Source of the DNA: Halapricum desulfuricans | GTDB lineage: Archaea > Halobacteriota > Halobacteria > Halobacteriales > Haloarculaceae | NCBI RefSeq assembly: GCF_017094525.1 | Contig: NZ_CP064788.1 | Span: forward strand, 248,001 to 312,000 | Direction: 5' to 3' | Length of the DNA stretch: 64,000 nucleotides | Shown here: positions 1-8,934 of the stretch, piece after piece | Layout of the letters: each line of letters starts with the position of its first letter | Numbering within the stretch: position 1 is the first letter of the stretch | The notes under the pieces: model-generated | What the model was told of the DNA's origin: nothing | Databases searched by the model: none | The model's input: only the letters and a program-made list of their open reading frames with translations | Position numbers and translations under genes: made by a program

Positions 1-431
1 CCGAACCGCAGCCGGTCGGGACGAGCGACCGAGAGTACTTCACCGCCGAGTCGACCTCGGTCGAATGGGGCGAGGCGACGCCACAGGTGGCCCCCCTCGA
101 TATTCGGAGCATGCTACGAAACGAGCAACCGGTGCCGATTACGATCCGGGAGATCAGTTACGACGTCTCGATCGGCGGTGTCACGCTGGCCAACGGCAGC
201 CAGGACGACGGAACGACGATCGGACCGGGAGAGAGCGGGGTCGTCGATCCGACGATCGACCTCGACAACTCCCGGATGGACGAGTGGTGGGTCAGCCACG
301 TCGAAAACGGTGAACGATCGACGCTTTCGGTCGACGCGTGGGCGACGATCGAAGCAGGTGGTCAGACCGAGACAGTCCCACTGTCGATGTTTGCGACGAA
401 CGAAACCGTCGAGACGGATCTGTTGGGCTGA
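1..431 (+). CDS. LEA14-like (WHy-type) protein, 3' fragment
   Basis: The open frame runs from the first bases of the window to a TGA at 431, so the gene starts outside. About 142 residues are visible. They read as beta-rich, with NEQPVPITIREISYDVSIGGVTLANG followed in the frame by a GPGESGVVDPTIDL stretch and a polar tail, which fits the water-stress/LEA14-like domain common in haloarchaeal exported or membrane-anchored proteins. The GTG at 87 is an internal codon and not a start, because the frame stays open and conserved-looking upstream. A role in desiccation or surface stability is family-based inference. Downstream it converges on an aldo/keto reductase. Confidence 0.55.
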   Translation, partial: EPQPVGTSDREYFTAESTSVEWGEATPQVAPLDIRSMLRNEQPVPITIREISYDVSIGGVTLANGSQDDGTTIGPGESGVVDPTIDLDNSRMDEWWVSHVENGERSTLSVDAWATIEAGGQTETVPLSMFATNETVETDLLG

Positions 432-454
432 CCCAACTGTTCCGCTGCTGTCGT

Positions 455-1444
455 CTAGATTCCTTCCAGCGGCGAGTCCTTCGACTCGGCGAGGCGTTCG
501 AACTGTTCACCGGTCAGTTCGACCTCGGTCGCACCGAGGTTCTCCTCAAGCTGTTCGACGGTTCGTGCACCGACGATGGGGGCCGCAACCGACTGGTGGT
601 GCATCAGCCACGCGAGACTGACCTGTGCCGGCGTGGCGTCGACTTCCTCGGCGACGGCCCGGACCTCGTCGACGACCTCGAAGTTCGCCTTGGTGAGGTA
701 GTAGTCTTCCCAGCCCTCGTCTTCCGAGGCCGTCGAGTCCTCGGGCATGTCATCGCGGCTGTACTTGCCCGTCAGCACGCCCTGTCCGAGGGGGCTCCAC
801 GGGACGAGTTCGATCCCGTAGTCGGCACACATGTTCAGATAGGTGTCCTCGACCTCCCGGTTGACGAGATTGTACCGCGGCTGTGAGACGGTGAAGGGTT
901 CGAACCCGTAGCGTTTGGCGATCTCGTTGGCCTTTGCGACGTGCCAGGCGTCGGGGACGTGTGTCGAGGCCCCGAGGAAGTTGACCTTGCCGTCCTCGAC
1001 GACGCCGTTGAGCGTGCGCATCAACTGCTCGGCAGGTGTGGCATCGTCCCAGCGGTGGATGTACAGCACGTCGAGGTAGTCGGTCCCGAGGCGGTCGAGG
1101 ATCGCGTCGACTTGCCGCCGGACGTGGGTCCGCGAGAGCCCCCTGAAGTTGGGGTTGTCCTCCCGTGTCGGCCAGTAGACTTTCGAGGCGATGACGTACT
1201 CGCTGCGATCACGCTCGGCGAGCCAGTTGCCGATCCAGCGCTCGCTGTCGCCGTCGCCGTAGATGTCGGCGGTGTCGATGAACCGTCCGCCACACCCCTC
1301 GTAGGCGTCGAGCAGTTCGTAGGCCCGTTCCTCGGTGATCTCGACCGAGTCCTGATCGGTCGTGCGGCCGAACCGCCAGGTCCCGAACGCGAGTTCGCTC
1401 ACTTGCAGGCCGGTGCGTCCCAGGGGGACGTATCCGAGTTCCAT
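455..1444 (-). CDS. Aldo/keto reductase
   Basis: A 329-residue NADPH-dependent (beta/alpha)8-barrel oxidoreductase that reduces aldehydes or ketones; substrate unknown. The catalytic tetrad is visible: Asp57 and Tyr62 in FIDTADIYGDG, Lys88 in VIASKVYW, and His130 in DVLYIHRWDD. The C-terminal NADP-binding signature is seen as APIVGARTVEQLEENL. The length is typical for the YhdN/AKR11-like group. It starts at the only Met in a sensible position and is followed upstream by a gap to a divergent flavoprotein gene, so it appears monocistronic. Cytoplasmic. Confidence 0.9.
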   Translation of the reverse strand: MELGYVPLGRTGLQVSELAFGTWRFGRTTDQDSVEITEERAYELLDAYEGCGGRFIDTADIYGDGDSERWIGNWLAERDRSEYVIASKVYWPTREDNPNFRGLSRTHVRRQVDAILDRLGTDYLDVLYIHRWDDATPAEQLMRTLNGVVEDGKVNFLGASTHVPDAWHVAKANEIAKRYGFEPFTVSQPRYNLVNREVEDTYLNMCADYGIELVPWSPLGQGVLTGKYSRDDMPEDSTASEDEGWEDYYLTKANFEVVDEVRAVAEEVDATPAQVSLAWLMHHQSVAAPIVGARTVEQLEENLGATEVELTGEQFERLAESKDSPLEGI

Positions 1445-1576
1445 ACGTACACGCGGGGTGGCCCGGGCTTGAAATTTCTGCCCGCTTTCGACCCTGAATT
1501 GCGCCGCAAAACGGGCCGTCTGACAGCGATCCGGAAGTGGAAAGCGTTATCAATTGCTGTCTGTGTTTGGTAATTA

Positions 1577-2809
1577 ATGTCCGACCGTTTCGACGTGGTC
1601 GTCGCCGGGGCCGGCCCGGCCGGCGCGCAGGCCGCACGCGACATCGCCGCGAGGGGGTACGATGTCGTCGTGCTGGAGACCGAGCCCGAATCGGAGTTCC
1701 CGCGACAGAGCAACAAGTCGACCGGGGGGACGTTCCCCTCGATGCTCACCGCGTTCAACGTCCCCGACGACGTCGTGATGCAGTTCACCGACAGCGTCGT
1801 CCTCGAATCGCCGAACCACCACTTCGAGCAACCGCAGGCCGGAGCCGTCCTCGAGTTCGCCGACTTCAAAGAGTTCCTCGTCGAGGTCAGCCGAGCGAAC
1901 GGTGCCGAATACCGCTTCGACGCCCGCGTGTCCGGCCCGATCATGGAGGGCGGAGAGATCGTCGGCGTCGAGTACAACGGCGATCGGGAGGTCTACGGCG
2001 ACGTGGTGATCGACGCGACCGGCCCGGCGGCCCCGCTCGCCAAGGCGCTGGGCGTCACCAACTTGCAGCGCGAAAAGCAGGCGATCGGGATCGAGCGGGA
2101 GTTCGAGGGCGTCGACCTCGACCATCCCGGGTACGCCGACCTCGAGGATGCGATGATGCTGCGACTCGATCACGAGTACGCACCGGGTGGCTACTCCTGG
2201 ATCTTCCACACCGGCGAGGACACCGCCAAGGTCGGGGTCTGTTACATCCAGAACGAACAGTACCAGCAGTACGCCGACGGCGATCGGACCATTGACGGCT
2301 ACCTCCAGCACTGGCTGGAAACCGACCCCCGGTTCGAGGACGCTGAGCCGATCGAGGGGACCCAGCACCGCGGGTCGGCCCACATCCAGTCGCCCGGCGA
2401 GTTGAGCACGGACAACTTCGTGGCGATCGGCGACACCGTCCCGACGATCGACCCGCTGTGGGGCGAGGGGATCAACAAGGGGATGCAGTCGGCCCGCGCC
2501 GCCGCGATCGCGGTCGATCACTGCCTCACGCCCGACGAACGGGACACCTCGGCCGACAACATCTCCGTCTATGACGACCTGTGGCACGAGACCGTCGCCC
2601 CGGACATGGACTCGCGGCTGTTCATGACCCAGTTGATGTATTTCGCGCCCAACGAGCGCTACGATCGGTTCATGCGCGACCTCGATCGACTCGACCTGCA
2701 GACGATGCGCCGGGCCAACGAGGGCAGCTGGCGTGCGATCTCGAAGCTACTGCATCTCGACGACGTGCCGCTGCTTGCGAAGTTCGCCGGTCACTACCTG
2801 CGGACGTAG
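1577..2809 (+). CDS. Geranylgeranyl reductase-family FAD-dependent oxidoreductase
   Basis: A 410-residue flavoprotein. The N-terminal Rossmann motif GAGPAG (residues 11-16) ending in VVVLETEP binds FAD, and IGDTVPTIDPLWGEGINKGM is the second FAD contact typical of the geranylgeranyl reductase/p-hydroxybenzoate hydroxylase fold. In archaea this family saturates the isoprenoid chains of membrane lipids. Whether this paralogue acts on digeranylgeranylglycerophospholipids or on another prenyl compound cannot be read from the sequence. The ATG follows directly after an AT-rich stretch, consistent with a short leader. A T5 run follows the stop codon. Confidence 0.8.
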   Translation: MSDRFDVVVAGAGPAGAQAARDIAARGYDVVVLETEPESEFPRQSNKSTGGTFPSMLTAFNVPDDVVMQFTDSVVLESPNHHFEQPQAGAVLEFADFKEFLVEVSRANGAEYRFDARVSGPIMEGGEIVGVEYNGDREVYGDVVIDATGPAAPLAKALGVTNLQREKQAIGIEREFEGVDLDHPGYADLEDAMMLRLDHEYAPGGYSWIFHTGEDTAKVGVCYIQNEQYQQYADGDRTIDGYLQHWLETDPRFEDAEPIEGTQHRGSAHIQSPGELSTDNFVAIGDTVPTIDPLWGEGINKGMQSARAAAIAVDHCLTPDERDTSADNISVYDDLWHETVAPDMDSRLFMTQLMYFAPNERYDRFMRDLDRLDLQTMRRANEGSWRAISKLLHLDDVPLLAKFAGHYLRT

Positions 2810-2810
2810 T

Positions 2811-2817
2811 GTTTTTC
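2811..2817 (+). terminator. Poly-T terminator of the flavoprotein gene
   Basis: A run of five T residues begins two bases after the stop codon. Archaeal RNA polymerase terminates at such U-tracts without needing a stem. Confidence 0.5.
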
Positions 2818-3101
2818 GACAACTAGGGAACGATCCCCAGCGGCTACCGTCAGCGTCCGCGCTGATCCCGCTGAGATAGTGAACTGCCTCGGGGCATTCG
2901 CCTCGACAGCCTGTAACTCGTTGCGTACACCAAAAGAAAGCCGCTCGTTCGAAACGCAGTGCGGTTGCGGTGGCGGTACGGTAGGTCGGCAGGGAATGCA
3001 CCCGCTCGCGCCCGACCGGACGCGAGCGGCCTTTTTCCCCAAGTTTTTACGCCGGAGTGGTCCGCTGCGCGCCGACAGGCGCGCATGCGAGACCCGACGG
3101 C

Positions 3102-3112
3102 GTAAAAAGTGG
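3102..3112 (-). terminator. Poly-T terminator of the thermosome gene
   Basis: On the minus strand a CTTTTTAC tract lies 5-12 bases past the thermosome stop codon. Confidence 0.45.
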
Positions 3113-3114
3113 GT

Positions 3115-4806
3115 TTACATCGCGCCGCCCATACCGCCCATACCGCCCATGCCGCCCATGCCGCCGCCCATACCGCCGGGGCCGCCGGCACCGGGTCCGC
3201 CTTCATCTTCGTCGTCGTCACCGGCGCCGCCCTTGAGGTCGCCTGCGGCGATCACGTCGTCGATACGCAGGATCATCACGGCGGCTTCGGTCGCGGACTC
3301 GACGGCTTGGGTCTTGACGCGCAGCGGCTCGACGACGCCGTCGTCTTCCATGTTGACGAGGTCGCCGGTGTAGGCGTCCAGTCCAATAGTCGTGTCGCCG
3401 GCGTCGTGCTGGCTGCGCAGATCGACCAGCGAGTCGATCGGGTCCAGCCCGCCGTTCTCCGCGAGGGTGCGCGGGATGACGTCGATCGCGTCGGCGAACG
3501 CCTCGACGGCGAGCTGCTCGCGGCCGCCGACGGAGTCGGCGTAATCGCGCAGACCGAGCGCGAGCTCCGCCTCGGGAGCGCCGCCACCGGGGACGACCTT
3601 GCCGTCATCGAGCGTGACCGCGACGACGCCCAGCGCGTCCTCGACGGCGCGTTCGACCTCGTCAACGACGTGCTCGGTGCCGCCGCGCAGGATCATGGTC
3701 ACGGCCTTGGCGTCCTCGACGTCCTCGACGAAGATGCGCTCGTCGCCGGCGATCTCCTTCTGGGAGACCGAGCCCGCGAAGCCGAGATCGTCTTCGCTGA
3801 CGTCGTCGATATTGGAGACGATCCGCGCGCCGGTCGAGCGCGAGAGCGCCTTGATGTCGGATTTCTTGGCGCGACGGACCGCGAGGATCCCCTCCTGAGC
3901 GAGGTAGTGCTGGGCCATGTCGTCGATCCCCTTCTGACAGAAGACGACGTCGGCACCGGCGTCGGCCAGCTTGTCGACCATCTCCTTGAGCTGTTCCTCT
4001 TCCTGATCGAGGAACTGCTGGAGCTGGTCGGGATCGGAGACGTTGACCTCGGCGTCGAGCTCGGTCTCCTTGACCTCGATCGCGGTGTCGAGCAGCGCGA
4101 TGTCGGCGTCCTCGACGCTGTAGGGCATGTTCTCGTGGACGCGCTCCTTGTCCACGATGACGCCCTCGACGAGTTCGGACTCCTCGATGGAGCCGCCGAC
4201 CACGGTCTCGACGTCGACGTTGTCGGTGTCGATACCCTCCTCGTCGGCGATCGACTGGATAGCGTCGACGATCAGTGCAGCGAGCGTGTCCTTGGCGGAC
4301 TCGGCGCCCTTGCCGGTCATCGCGGTCTCGGCGATGGACGCGAGGATCTCGGTGTCGTCCTCGTCGACCTCGATAGCCATGTCCTCGAGGATCTCCTTTG
4401 CCTGTTCGGCGGCCTGGCGATACCCCTGCGCGAGGACGGTCGCGTGGATGTCCTGATCGAGCAGGTCCTCGGCCTTCGTGAGCAGTTCGCCGCCGATGAC
4501 GACGGAGGTGGTCGTGCCGTCGCCGACCTCGTCCTCCTGGGTCTGGGCGACCTCGACCATCATGTTCGCGGCGGGGTGCTCGATGTCCATCTCGTCGAGG
4601 ATGGTCACGCCGTCGTTCGTGACGACGACGTCGCCCGTATCGGAGACGAGCATCTTGTCCATCCCCTTCGGACCGAGCGTGGTCCGAACGGACTCGGCGA
4701 CGGCCTTCCCGGCCGTGATGTTCATCGACTGTGCGTCTTTCCCGGATGTCCGCTGGGACTCCTCTGAGAGTACGATGAGGGGCTGGTTACCCATCTGCTG
4801 AGCCAT
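3115..4806 (-). CDS. ths: Thermosome subunit (group II chaperonin)
   Basis: A 563-residue ATP-dependent chaperonin subunit that assembles into double-ring folding chambers in the cytoplasm. Conserved nucleotide-binding motifs are LGPKG (44-48), NDGVT (64-68) and GDGTTT (95-100), with a VPGGGAPE motif in the second equatorial half. The C-terminus is an acidic stretch followed by a glycine/methionine repeat (GGM units), as in haloarchaeal CCT-like subunits. I chose ATG at 4806 over a TTG six bases upstream because a TATA box at 4831-4840 predicts a transcription start within a few bases of 4806. Monocistronic, with serB on the same strand upstream. Confidence 0.97.
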   Translation of the reverse strand: MAQQMGNQPLIVLSEESQRTSGKDAQSMNITAGKAVAESVRTTLGPKGMDKMLVSDTGDVVVTNDGVTILDEMDIEHPAANMMVEVAQTQEDEVGDGTTTSVVIGGELLTKAEDLLDQDIHATVLAQGYRQAAEQAKEILEDMAIEVDEDDTEILASIAETAMTGKGAESAKDTLAALIVDAIQSIADEEGIDTDNVDVETVVGGSIEESELVEGVIVDKERVHENMPYSVEDADIALLDTAIEVKETELDAEVNVSDPDQLQQFLDQEEEQLKEMVDKLADAGADVVFCQKGIDDMAQHYLAQEGILAVRRAKKSDIKALSRSTGARIVSNIDDVSEDDLGFAGSVSQKEIAGDERIFVEDVEDAKAVTMILRGGTEHVVDEVERAVEDALGVVAVTLDDGKVVPGGGAPEAELALGLRDYADSVGGREQLAVEAFADAIDVIPRTLAENGGLDPIDSLVDLRSQHDAGDTTIGLDAYTGDLVNMEDDGVVEPLRVKTQAVESATEAAVMILRIDDVIAAGDLKGGAGDDDEDEGGPGAGGPGGMGGGMGGMGGMGGMGGAM

Positions 4807-4830
4807 AGTCAAGCGTCGATTGAATGTGAT

Positions 4831-4840
4831 TCTATATAAG
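4831..4840 (-). promoter_or_regulatory. TATA box of the thermosome gene
   Basis: Minus strand CTTATATAGA, preceded by a purine-rich BRE-like stretch. Its centre is about 30 bases from the ATG, so the mRNA is predicted to be leaderless or to have a leader of only a few bases. Confidence 0.7.
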
Positions 4841-4931
4841 CCTTTCCTTGGAAGGCGAGAATCCGCATTTTCGGAGCCGGTCCCGAAGATATGTGAACAA
4901 TTGCCGAGCGGGTGTATAAGCGCGAGCGCGA

Positions 4932-5564
4932 TCAGAAGACACCGTGATCCTCGAGGACGGTCTGTAGTTCGGCCATCGAGGAAACGACGACGTCACAGGC
5001 GTCTTTGACCGCGGGTTTGGGGTCGTATCCGATCGCGAGGCCGGCGGTTTCGAGCATCGGCAGGTCGTTCGCGCCGTCGCCGACGGCGACGGTTTCCGAG
5101 CGATCGAGGCCGAGATCCGAGGCGACCTGATCGAGTGCTGTGTCCTTCGTCCCTTCGATCAGCGGTCCCTCGACCTCGCCAGTGAGCCCGCCGTCGCGGA
5201 GGGGAAGCCGGTTTGCGACGATCGTGTCGACCTCGGTGCCGGCCGAATCGAGCGCTGTCGCCACACCCCGCTCGAAGCCGCCGGTGAGAATCGCGGTGTG
5301 AACGCCGGCCGCATCGAGCGCGTCGATGACCGCCGCGGCACCGTCCCGGAGCTGGACCTGCTGGAAGGCCGCCTGTGCGCGCGCTTCGTCGAGCCCCTCG
5401 AGCAGCGCACACCGCTTTCGGAGGCTTTCGGCGTAGTCGATCTCGTCGTTCATCGCCCGCTCGGTGATCTCGTCGATTTCGTCGGCGACGCCGCACTGTT
5501 CGCCCAGCAGAACGACCATCTCCGAGTCCGAGAGCGTCCCGTCGAAGTCGAAGGCTACGAGCAT
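4932..5564 (-). CDS. serB: Phosphoserine phosphatase (HAD family)
   Basis: A 210-residue haloacid-dehalogenase-type hydrolase that converts phosphoserine to serine, the last step of the phosphorylated serine pathway. Motif I is DFDGT (Asp6 nucleophile, Asp8 acid/base), motif II is LTGGF (93-97), and motif IV is [10 protein letters not shown] (from 162). Length matches archaeal SerB, and the helical cap lies between motifs I and II. Alternative HAD phosphatases cannot be fully excluded, but the GDGAND and LTGGF pattern is typical of SerB. Confidence 0.85.
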   Translation of the reverse strand: MLVAFDFDGTLSDSEMVVLLGEQCGVADEIDEITERAMNDEIDYAESLRKRCALLEGLDEARAQAAFQQVQLRDGAAAVIDALDAAGVHTAILTGGFERGVATALDSAGTEVDTIVANRLPLRDGGLTGEVEGPLIEGTKDTALDQVASDLGLDRSETVAVGDGANDLPMLETAGLAIGYDPKPAVKDACDVVVSSMAELQTVLEDHGVF

Positions 5565-5651
5565 GCCGGTGTTTCGGGGTGGGGGGTCACAAACCCCCCG
5601 GTTCGATCCGATAGCTACATCCAGGGCGGACGGCCAGCAACGAACGGACAG

Positions 5652-5884
5652 ATGACCGACGTGTCGGTTCGAACGGCCGGGCCGGACGACGCCTGTCGGT
5701 CATTTCCTCGCGCACGGGGTTCTACGAGTCGCAGGGCTACGTCCGCGGCGAAGGCCGGACGCGCGAGATAGACGGCGTCGAACTCGCGTTCGTCCTGCTG
5801 GAAAACCGCTCCGCCCCTGACAGCCTGCCCGAAACTCCCGTCAATCGCTCCGAGGTCGGTGTCGGAACGGAAGATTGTGCCTGA
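5652..5884 (+). pseudogene. Remnant of a GNAT N-acetyltransferase
   Basis: An ATG at 5652 opens with MTDVSVRTAGPDDA, a typical GNAT N-terminus, but the frame loses sense after about 14 residues. In a different frame, 5699-5884 reads RTGFYESQGYVRGEG, then EIDGVELAFVLLEN and a stop; this is the typical GNAT ending (FYE..GY motif, last strands). The middle 100 or so residues, including the acetyl-CoA-binding loop, are missing. The simplest reading is an internal deletion with frameshift. It is too short to fold as an acetyltransferase. Confidence 0.7.
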
Positions 5885-5998
5885 ACGACGCCGCTATATC
5901 GCCCGTATATTATCACATTCGATAATTCGACCACAAGATATTTGTATAAGTGACGCCCAGAAACTGGTAGTGGCACCGCCCCACCGGTGCCATGATCC

Positions 5999-6029
5999 TT
6001 TCCCCCCACCCCCACCCCCACCCCACCTA
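5999..6029. repeat. C-rich low-complexity tract (CCCCCA repeats)
   Basis: A tract of about 26 bases made of CCCCCA units on the plus strand, embedded in otherwise AT-leaning non-coding DNA. It is prone to slippage. No function can be assigned. Confidence 0.7.
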
Positions 6030-6171
6030 CTTTCGGAGGTCAACTCCCCAGGAGCACCTGTAGCGGATCCTCGAACGACAGGGATTCCTTTCCGGGCGCA
6101 TAGTCGCGATACTGTCGACGCACGCATTCCCCGGATTGATTCTGCTCTGTTATGCGTTCACAAACCAATAA

Positions 6172-6180
6172 GCATATATG
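6172..6180 (+). promoter_or_regulatory. TATA box of the small zinc-ribbon gene
   Basis: GCATATATG is centred about 28 bases upstream of the ATG at 6205, which predicts a leaderless transcript and supports this start over the upstream ATG at 6178. Confidence 0.6.
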
Positions 6181-6204
6181 CTGTCGTGCTATACCATCAC
6201 ACGC

Positions 6205-6381
6205 ATGGCCTCAGCACCGAGCGACGATATGTTTGACGAGTTCCTGTCGCAGCGTGGCCACAACATGGATTCCGCCGGCTGGGAAGACAGCTACAACAAG
6301 AAGCAGTGTCCCGAATGTGGTGGGCTCCACGACAGCGACGCCGTAGAGTGTACAATCTGCGGCTGGTCGCCCGCTCGGTGA
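6205..6381 (+). CDS. HVO_0416-type small zinc-ribbon protein
   Basis: A 58-residue protein with two CPXCG-like knuckles, CPECGG and CTICGW, near its C-terminus, and a conserved-looking RGHNMDSAGWEDSYNKKQ segment before them. It matches what I recall of the HVO_0416 family of haloarchaeal zinc-finger microproteins. Function is unknown; such proteins are often regulatory. The start is set by the TATA spacing. It is isolated between a pseudogene and the tail of a TnpB element. Confidence 0.75.
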   Translation: MASAPSDDMFDEFLSQRGHNMDSAGWEDSYNKKQCPECGGLHDSDAVECTICGWSPAR

Positions 6382-6444
6382 CGGTTCGCGTTCTCGCCGG
6401 TTTTCGAAGGCGTGTCTTCGCTCGCAGGCGCGCCTGAGGGACGA

Positions 6445-6482
6445 TGACATCCTCCCCGGCTTGAACGCCGGGGTTTCCTCCG
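6445..6482 (-). other. Right-end hairpin / likely omega-RNA 3' part of the TnpB element
   Basis: Downstream of tnpB lies a perfect 7-bp stem, CCCCGGC/GCCGGGG with loop TTGAAC (6454-6473), bordered by TGACATCCT. This is the usual right-end structure of haloarchaeal IS200/IS605-type elements. In TnpB systems the RNA made from this end forms the scaffold of the guide, and the bases just past the border (below 6445) act as guide. The exact RNA ends cannot be seen. Confidence 0.55.
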
Positions 6483-6490
6483 TTGGAGTC

Positions 6491-7843
<1,353 letters not shown>

Positions 7844-7889
7844 GCCACAATTCTTTTCACGTCTTCGCGTCAAATAAGTCTTGTGAGAC

Positions 7890-8114
7890 ATGACCGTTGA
7901 CACACCGCTTACGTGTTACATCTGTGGAGAGACTGATGATTGGACGACCGTTGATTTGATTGGTTGTTTCGAGGACCGGCAGGCCGCAGGAGAGCGGTTT
8001 GAAGAAAAGCATGGGAAGAAGCCGGAAAGTTATCTGTTCGTCTGCCCTGAGTGCAAAGAGGAGAACCCGCACCATGCCGAAAACTGCTACGAGAAGTACG
8101 GGAGAGTCGAATGA
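7890..8114 (+). CDS. Small zinc-ribbon protein divergent from tnpB
   Basis: A 74-residue protein, not recognised. It carries two Cys pairs, CYICGE near the N-terminus and CPECKEEN near the C-terminus, plus HHAENC, enough for a zinc ribbon or treble clef. Codons are clearly more AT-rich than in neighbouring core genes, suggesting recent acquisition. It starts 46 bases from the tnpB start on the opposite strand and overlaps the next gene by four bases (ATGA), so the two are probably translated together. A regulatory or accessory role for the TnpB element is only inference from position. Confidence 0.65.
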   Translation: MTVDTPLTCYICGETDDWTTVDLIGCFEDRQAAGERFEEKHGKKPESYLFVCPECKEENPHHAENCYEKYGRVE

Positions 8115-8254
8115 GGCCAGCAATTGACCTCTCTCACGGATTGCATGGCCGTCTGAAAGATTACGCGGAGGCGAATGACTTGGAGCTTTCAGAAGCGTAT
8201 GCAGAGGTGTTAGAAGCAGGTCTTGAAGCGTTGGAGACTCAAGACCAGCAGTAA
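8111..8254 (+). CDS. Small ribbon-helix-helix-like protein
   Basis: A 47-residue product starting at the ATG that overlaps the preceding stop. The sequence IDLSHGLHGRLKDYAEANDLELSEAYAEVLEAGLEAL has the strand-helix-helix spacing of RHH/CopG-type repressors: a short strand, a helix, a turn with LELSEAY, and a second helix. The AT-rich codon use matches its partner upstream. It may repress the divergent promoter or the element; no toxin gene is adjacent, unless the partner zinc-ribbon protein serves as one. Confidence 0.6.
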   Translation: MRPAIDLSHGLHGRLKDYAEANDLELSEAYAEVLEAGLEALETQDQQ

Positions 8255-8287
8255 CGCGGTGGTTTCTCATTAGAGCTTACGCGATTC

Positions 8288-8316
8288 ACGCCCGGCCTGA
8301 AGGCTGGGATTCTCTC
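8288..8316. repeat. Second hairpin resembling the TnpB right end
   Basis: CCCGGCC-TGAA-GGCTGGG (8291-8308) followed by ATTCTCTC has the same orientation and layout as the hairpin at 6454-6473 followed by GTTTCCTC. It lies just past the two small genes, so the stretch 6445-8316 is flanked by same-orientation hairpins. It is probably the end of a second or decayed related element. Confidence 0.5.
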
Positions 8317-8464
8317 GCTGTCTCAAGATAGCGGCGTCGCTCTCGGAGTGATCACTGTCGATCTACCGGTGTGACCGCACTCGTACCCGAAACAGACGTA
8401 CAGTAGTCACTGGGACCTGTAGCGTCGATAAAAACGGAATCGCAATAAAGCGATAGTGCGAAAT

Positions 8465-8659
8465 CTACTGCCGAACGACGTTGGTCGCTCGCGGACCCTT
8501 GGGGGCCTGTTCGATGTCGAATTCGATCTCCTGTCCTTCCTCGAGATCCGGACCGCCAACGTCTTCCATGTGGAAGAAAACGTCCTCGTCCGCGTCCTCA
8601 GTCTCGATAAAGCCGTAACCGCCTGTGTCGTTGAAGAAGTCAACCGTACCGTTTGCCAT
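8465..8659 (-). CDS. cspA: Cold-shock domain protein
   Basis: A 64-residue single cold-shock domain that binds single-stranded RNA or DNA. RNP1 is GGYGFIET and RNP2 is DVFFHM, both intact, and the protein is acidic as expected for a halophile. Length equals the family norm. A TATA box at 8683-8692 places the transcription start at about 8660, so the message is predicted to be leaderless. It sits between the TnpB region and a small gene near ilvA. Confidence 0.95.
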   Translation of the reverse strand: MANGTVDFFNDTGGYGFIETEDADEDVFFHMEDVGGPDLEEGQEIEFDIEQAPKGPRATNVVRQ

Positions 8660-8682
8660 TGCAACTATCTAGAAGGGAGGGG

Positions 8683-8692
8683 GATATGTAAG
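8683..8692 (-). promoter_or_regulatory. TATA box of the cold-shock gene
   Basis: Minus strand CTTACATATC is centred about 28 bases before the ATG, the spacing of a leaderless haloarchaeal promoter. Confidence 0.6.
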
Positions 8693-8708
8693 GCTTCCGA
8701 GGGTCCCG

Positions 8709-8903
8709 TTACCAAGGGCCCCGAGAACAGGACAACGCATCGTCGACACAGCGCTTGATCTGATCGGCGTCTGCCAGTCGTCTGACGGGCGGGAGAACGC
8801 ACTCGCTGTCCGGCAGTTTCACTTTCAGTCCGCTTCCCTGGCGTTTATGTCCGATCCCGACCCAACTGGGAGTGCTGTCACACGTTCCATCCTCCTCCCT
8901 CAC
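8709..8903 (-). CDS. Small cysteine-containing hypothetical protein
   Basis: A 64-residue frame from GTG 8903. It reads REEDGTCDSTPSWVGIGHK, then a SGLKVKLPDSECVLPPVRRL stretch and a DADQIKRCVDDAL helix. The mix of Gly, Pro and Trp turns with a final helix looks coding rather than shadow, and an AGGTG-like ribosome site precedes the start. I do not recognise the family. It is divergent from ilvA with only 31 bases between starts, so one of the two start positions may be wrong. A longer reading from 8996 would overlap ilvA and is less likely. Confidence 0.45.
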   Translation of the reverse strand: MREEDGTCDSTPSWVGIGHKRQGSGLKVKLPDSECVLPPVRRLADADQIKRCVDDALSCSRGPW

Positions 8904-8934
8904 ACCTAACTGACCAGCGGCGCAACCGTCGGGT

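Larger units (their letters stand above)
2810..3114. other. Intergenic region between convergent genes
   Basis: This 305-base gap separates the convergent flavoprotein and thermosome genes. It holds T-runs that can terminate transcription from either side (2812-2816 on plus; 3103-3110 on minus) and a GC-rich dyad around 3070-3085. The open frames here are proline/cysteine-rich shadows with no domain logic; I see no gene. Confidence 0.6.

Noticed and set aside
2879-3373. Proline-rich plus-strand frame at the 3' end of the thermosome gene
   Set aside because: The Pro-rich part is the complement of the GGM repeat of the thermosome tail.
3109-4767. A 552-codon open frame on the plus strand opposite the thermosome gene
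   Set aside because: It is an antisense shadow caused by high GC and acidic codon bias: Val/Asp/Leu-rich with no domain, and the minus strand is unmistakably a thermosome.
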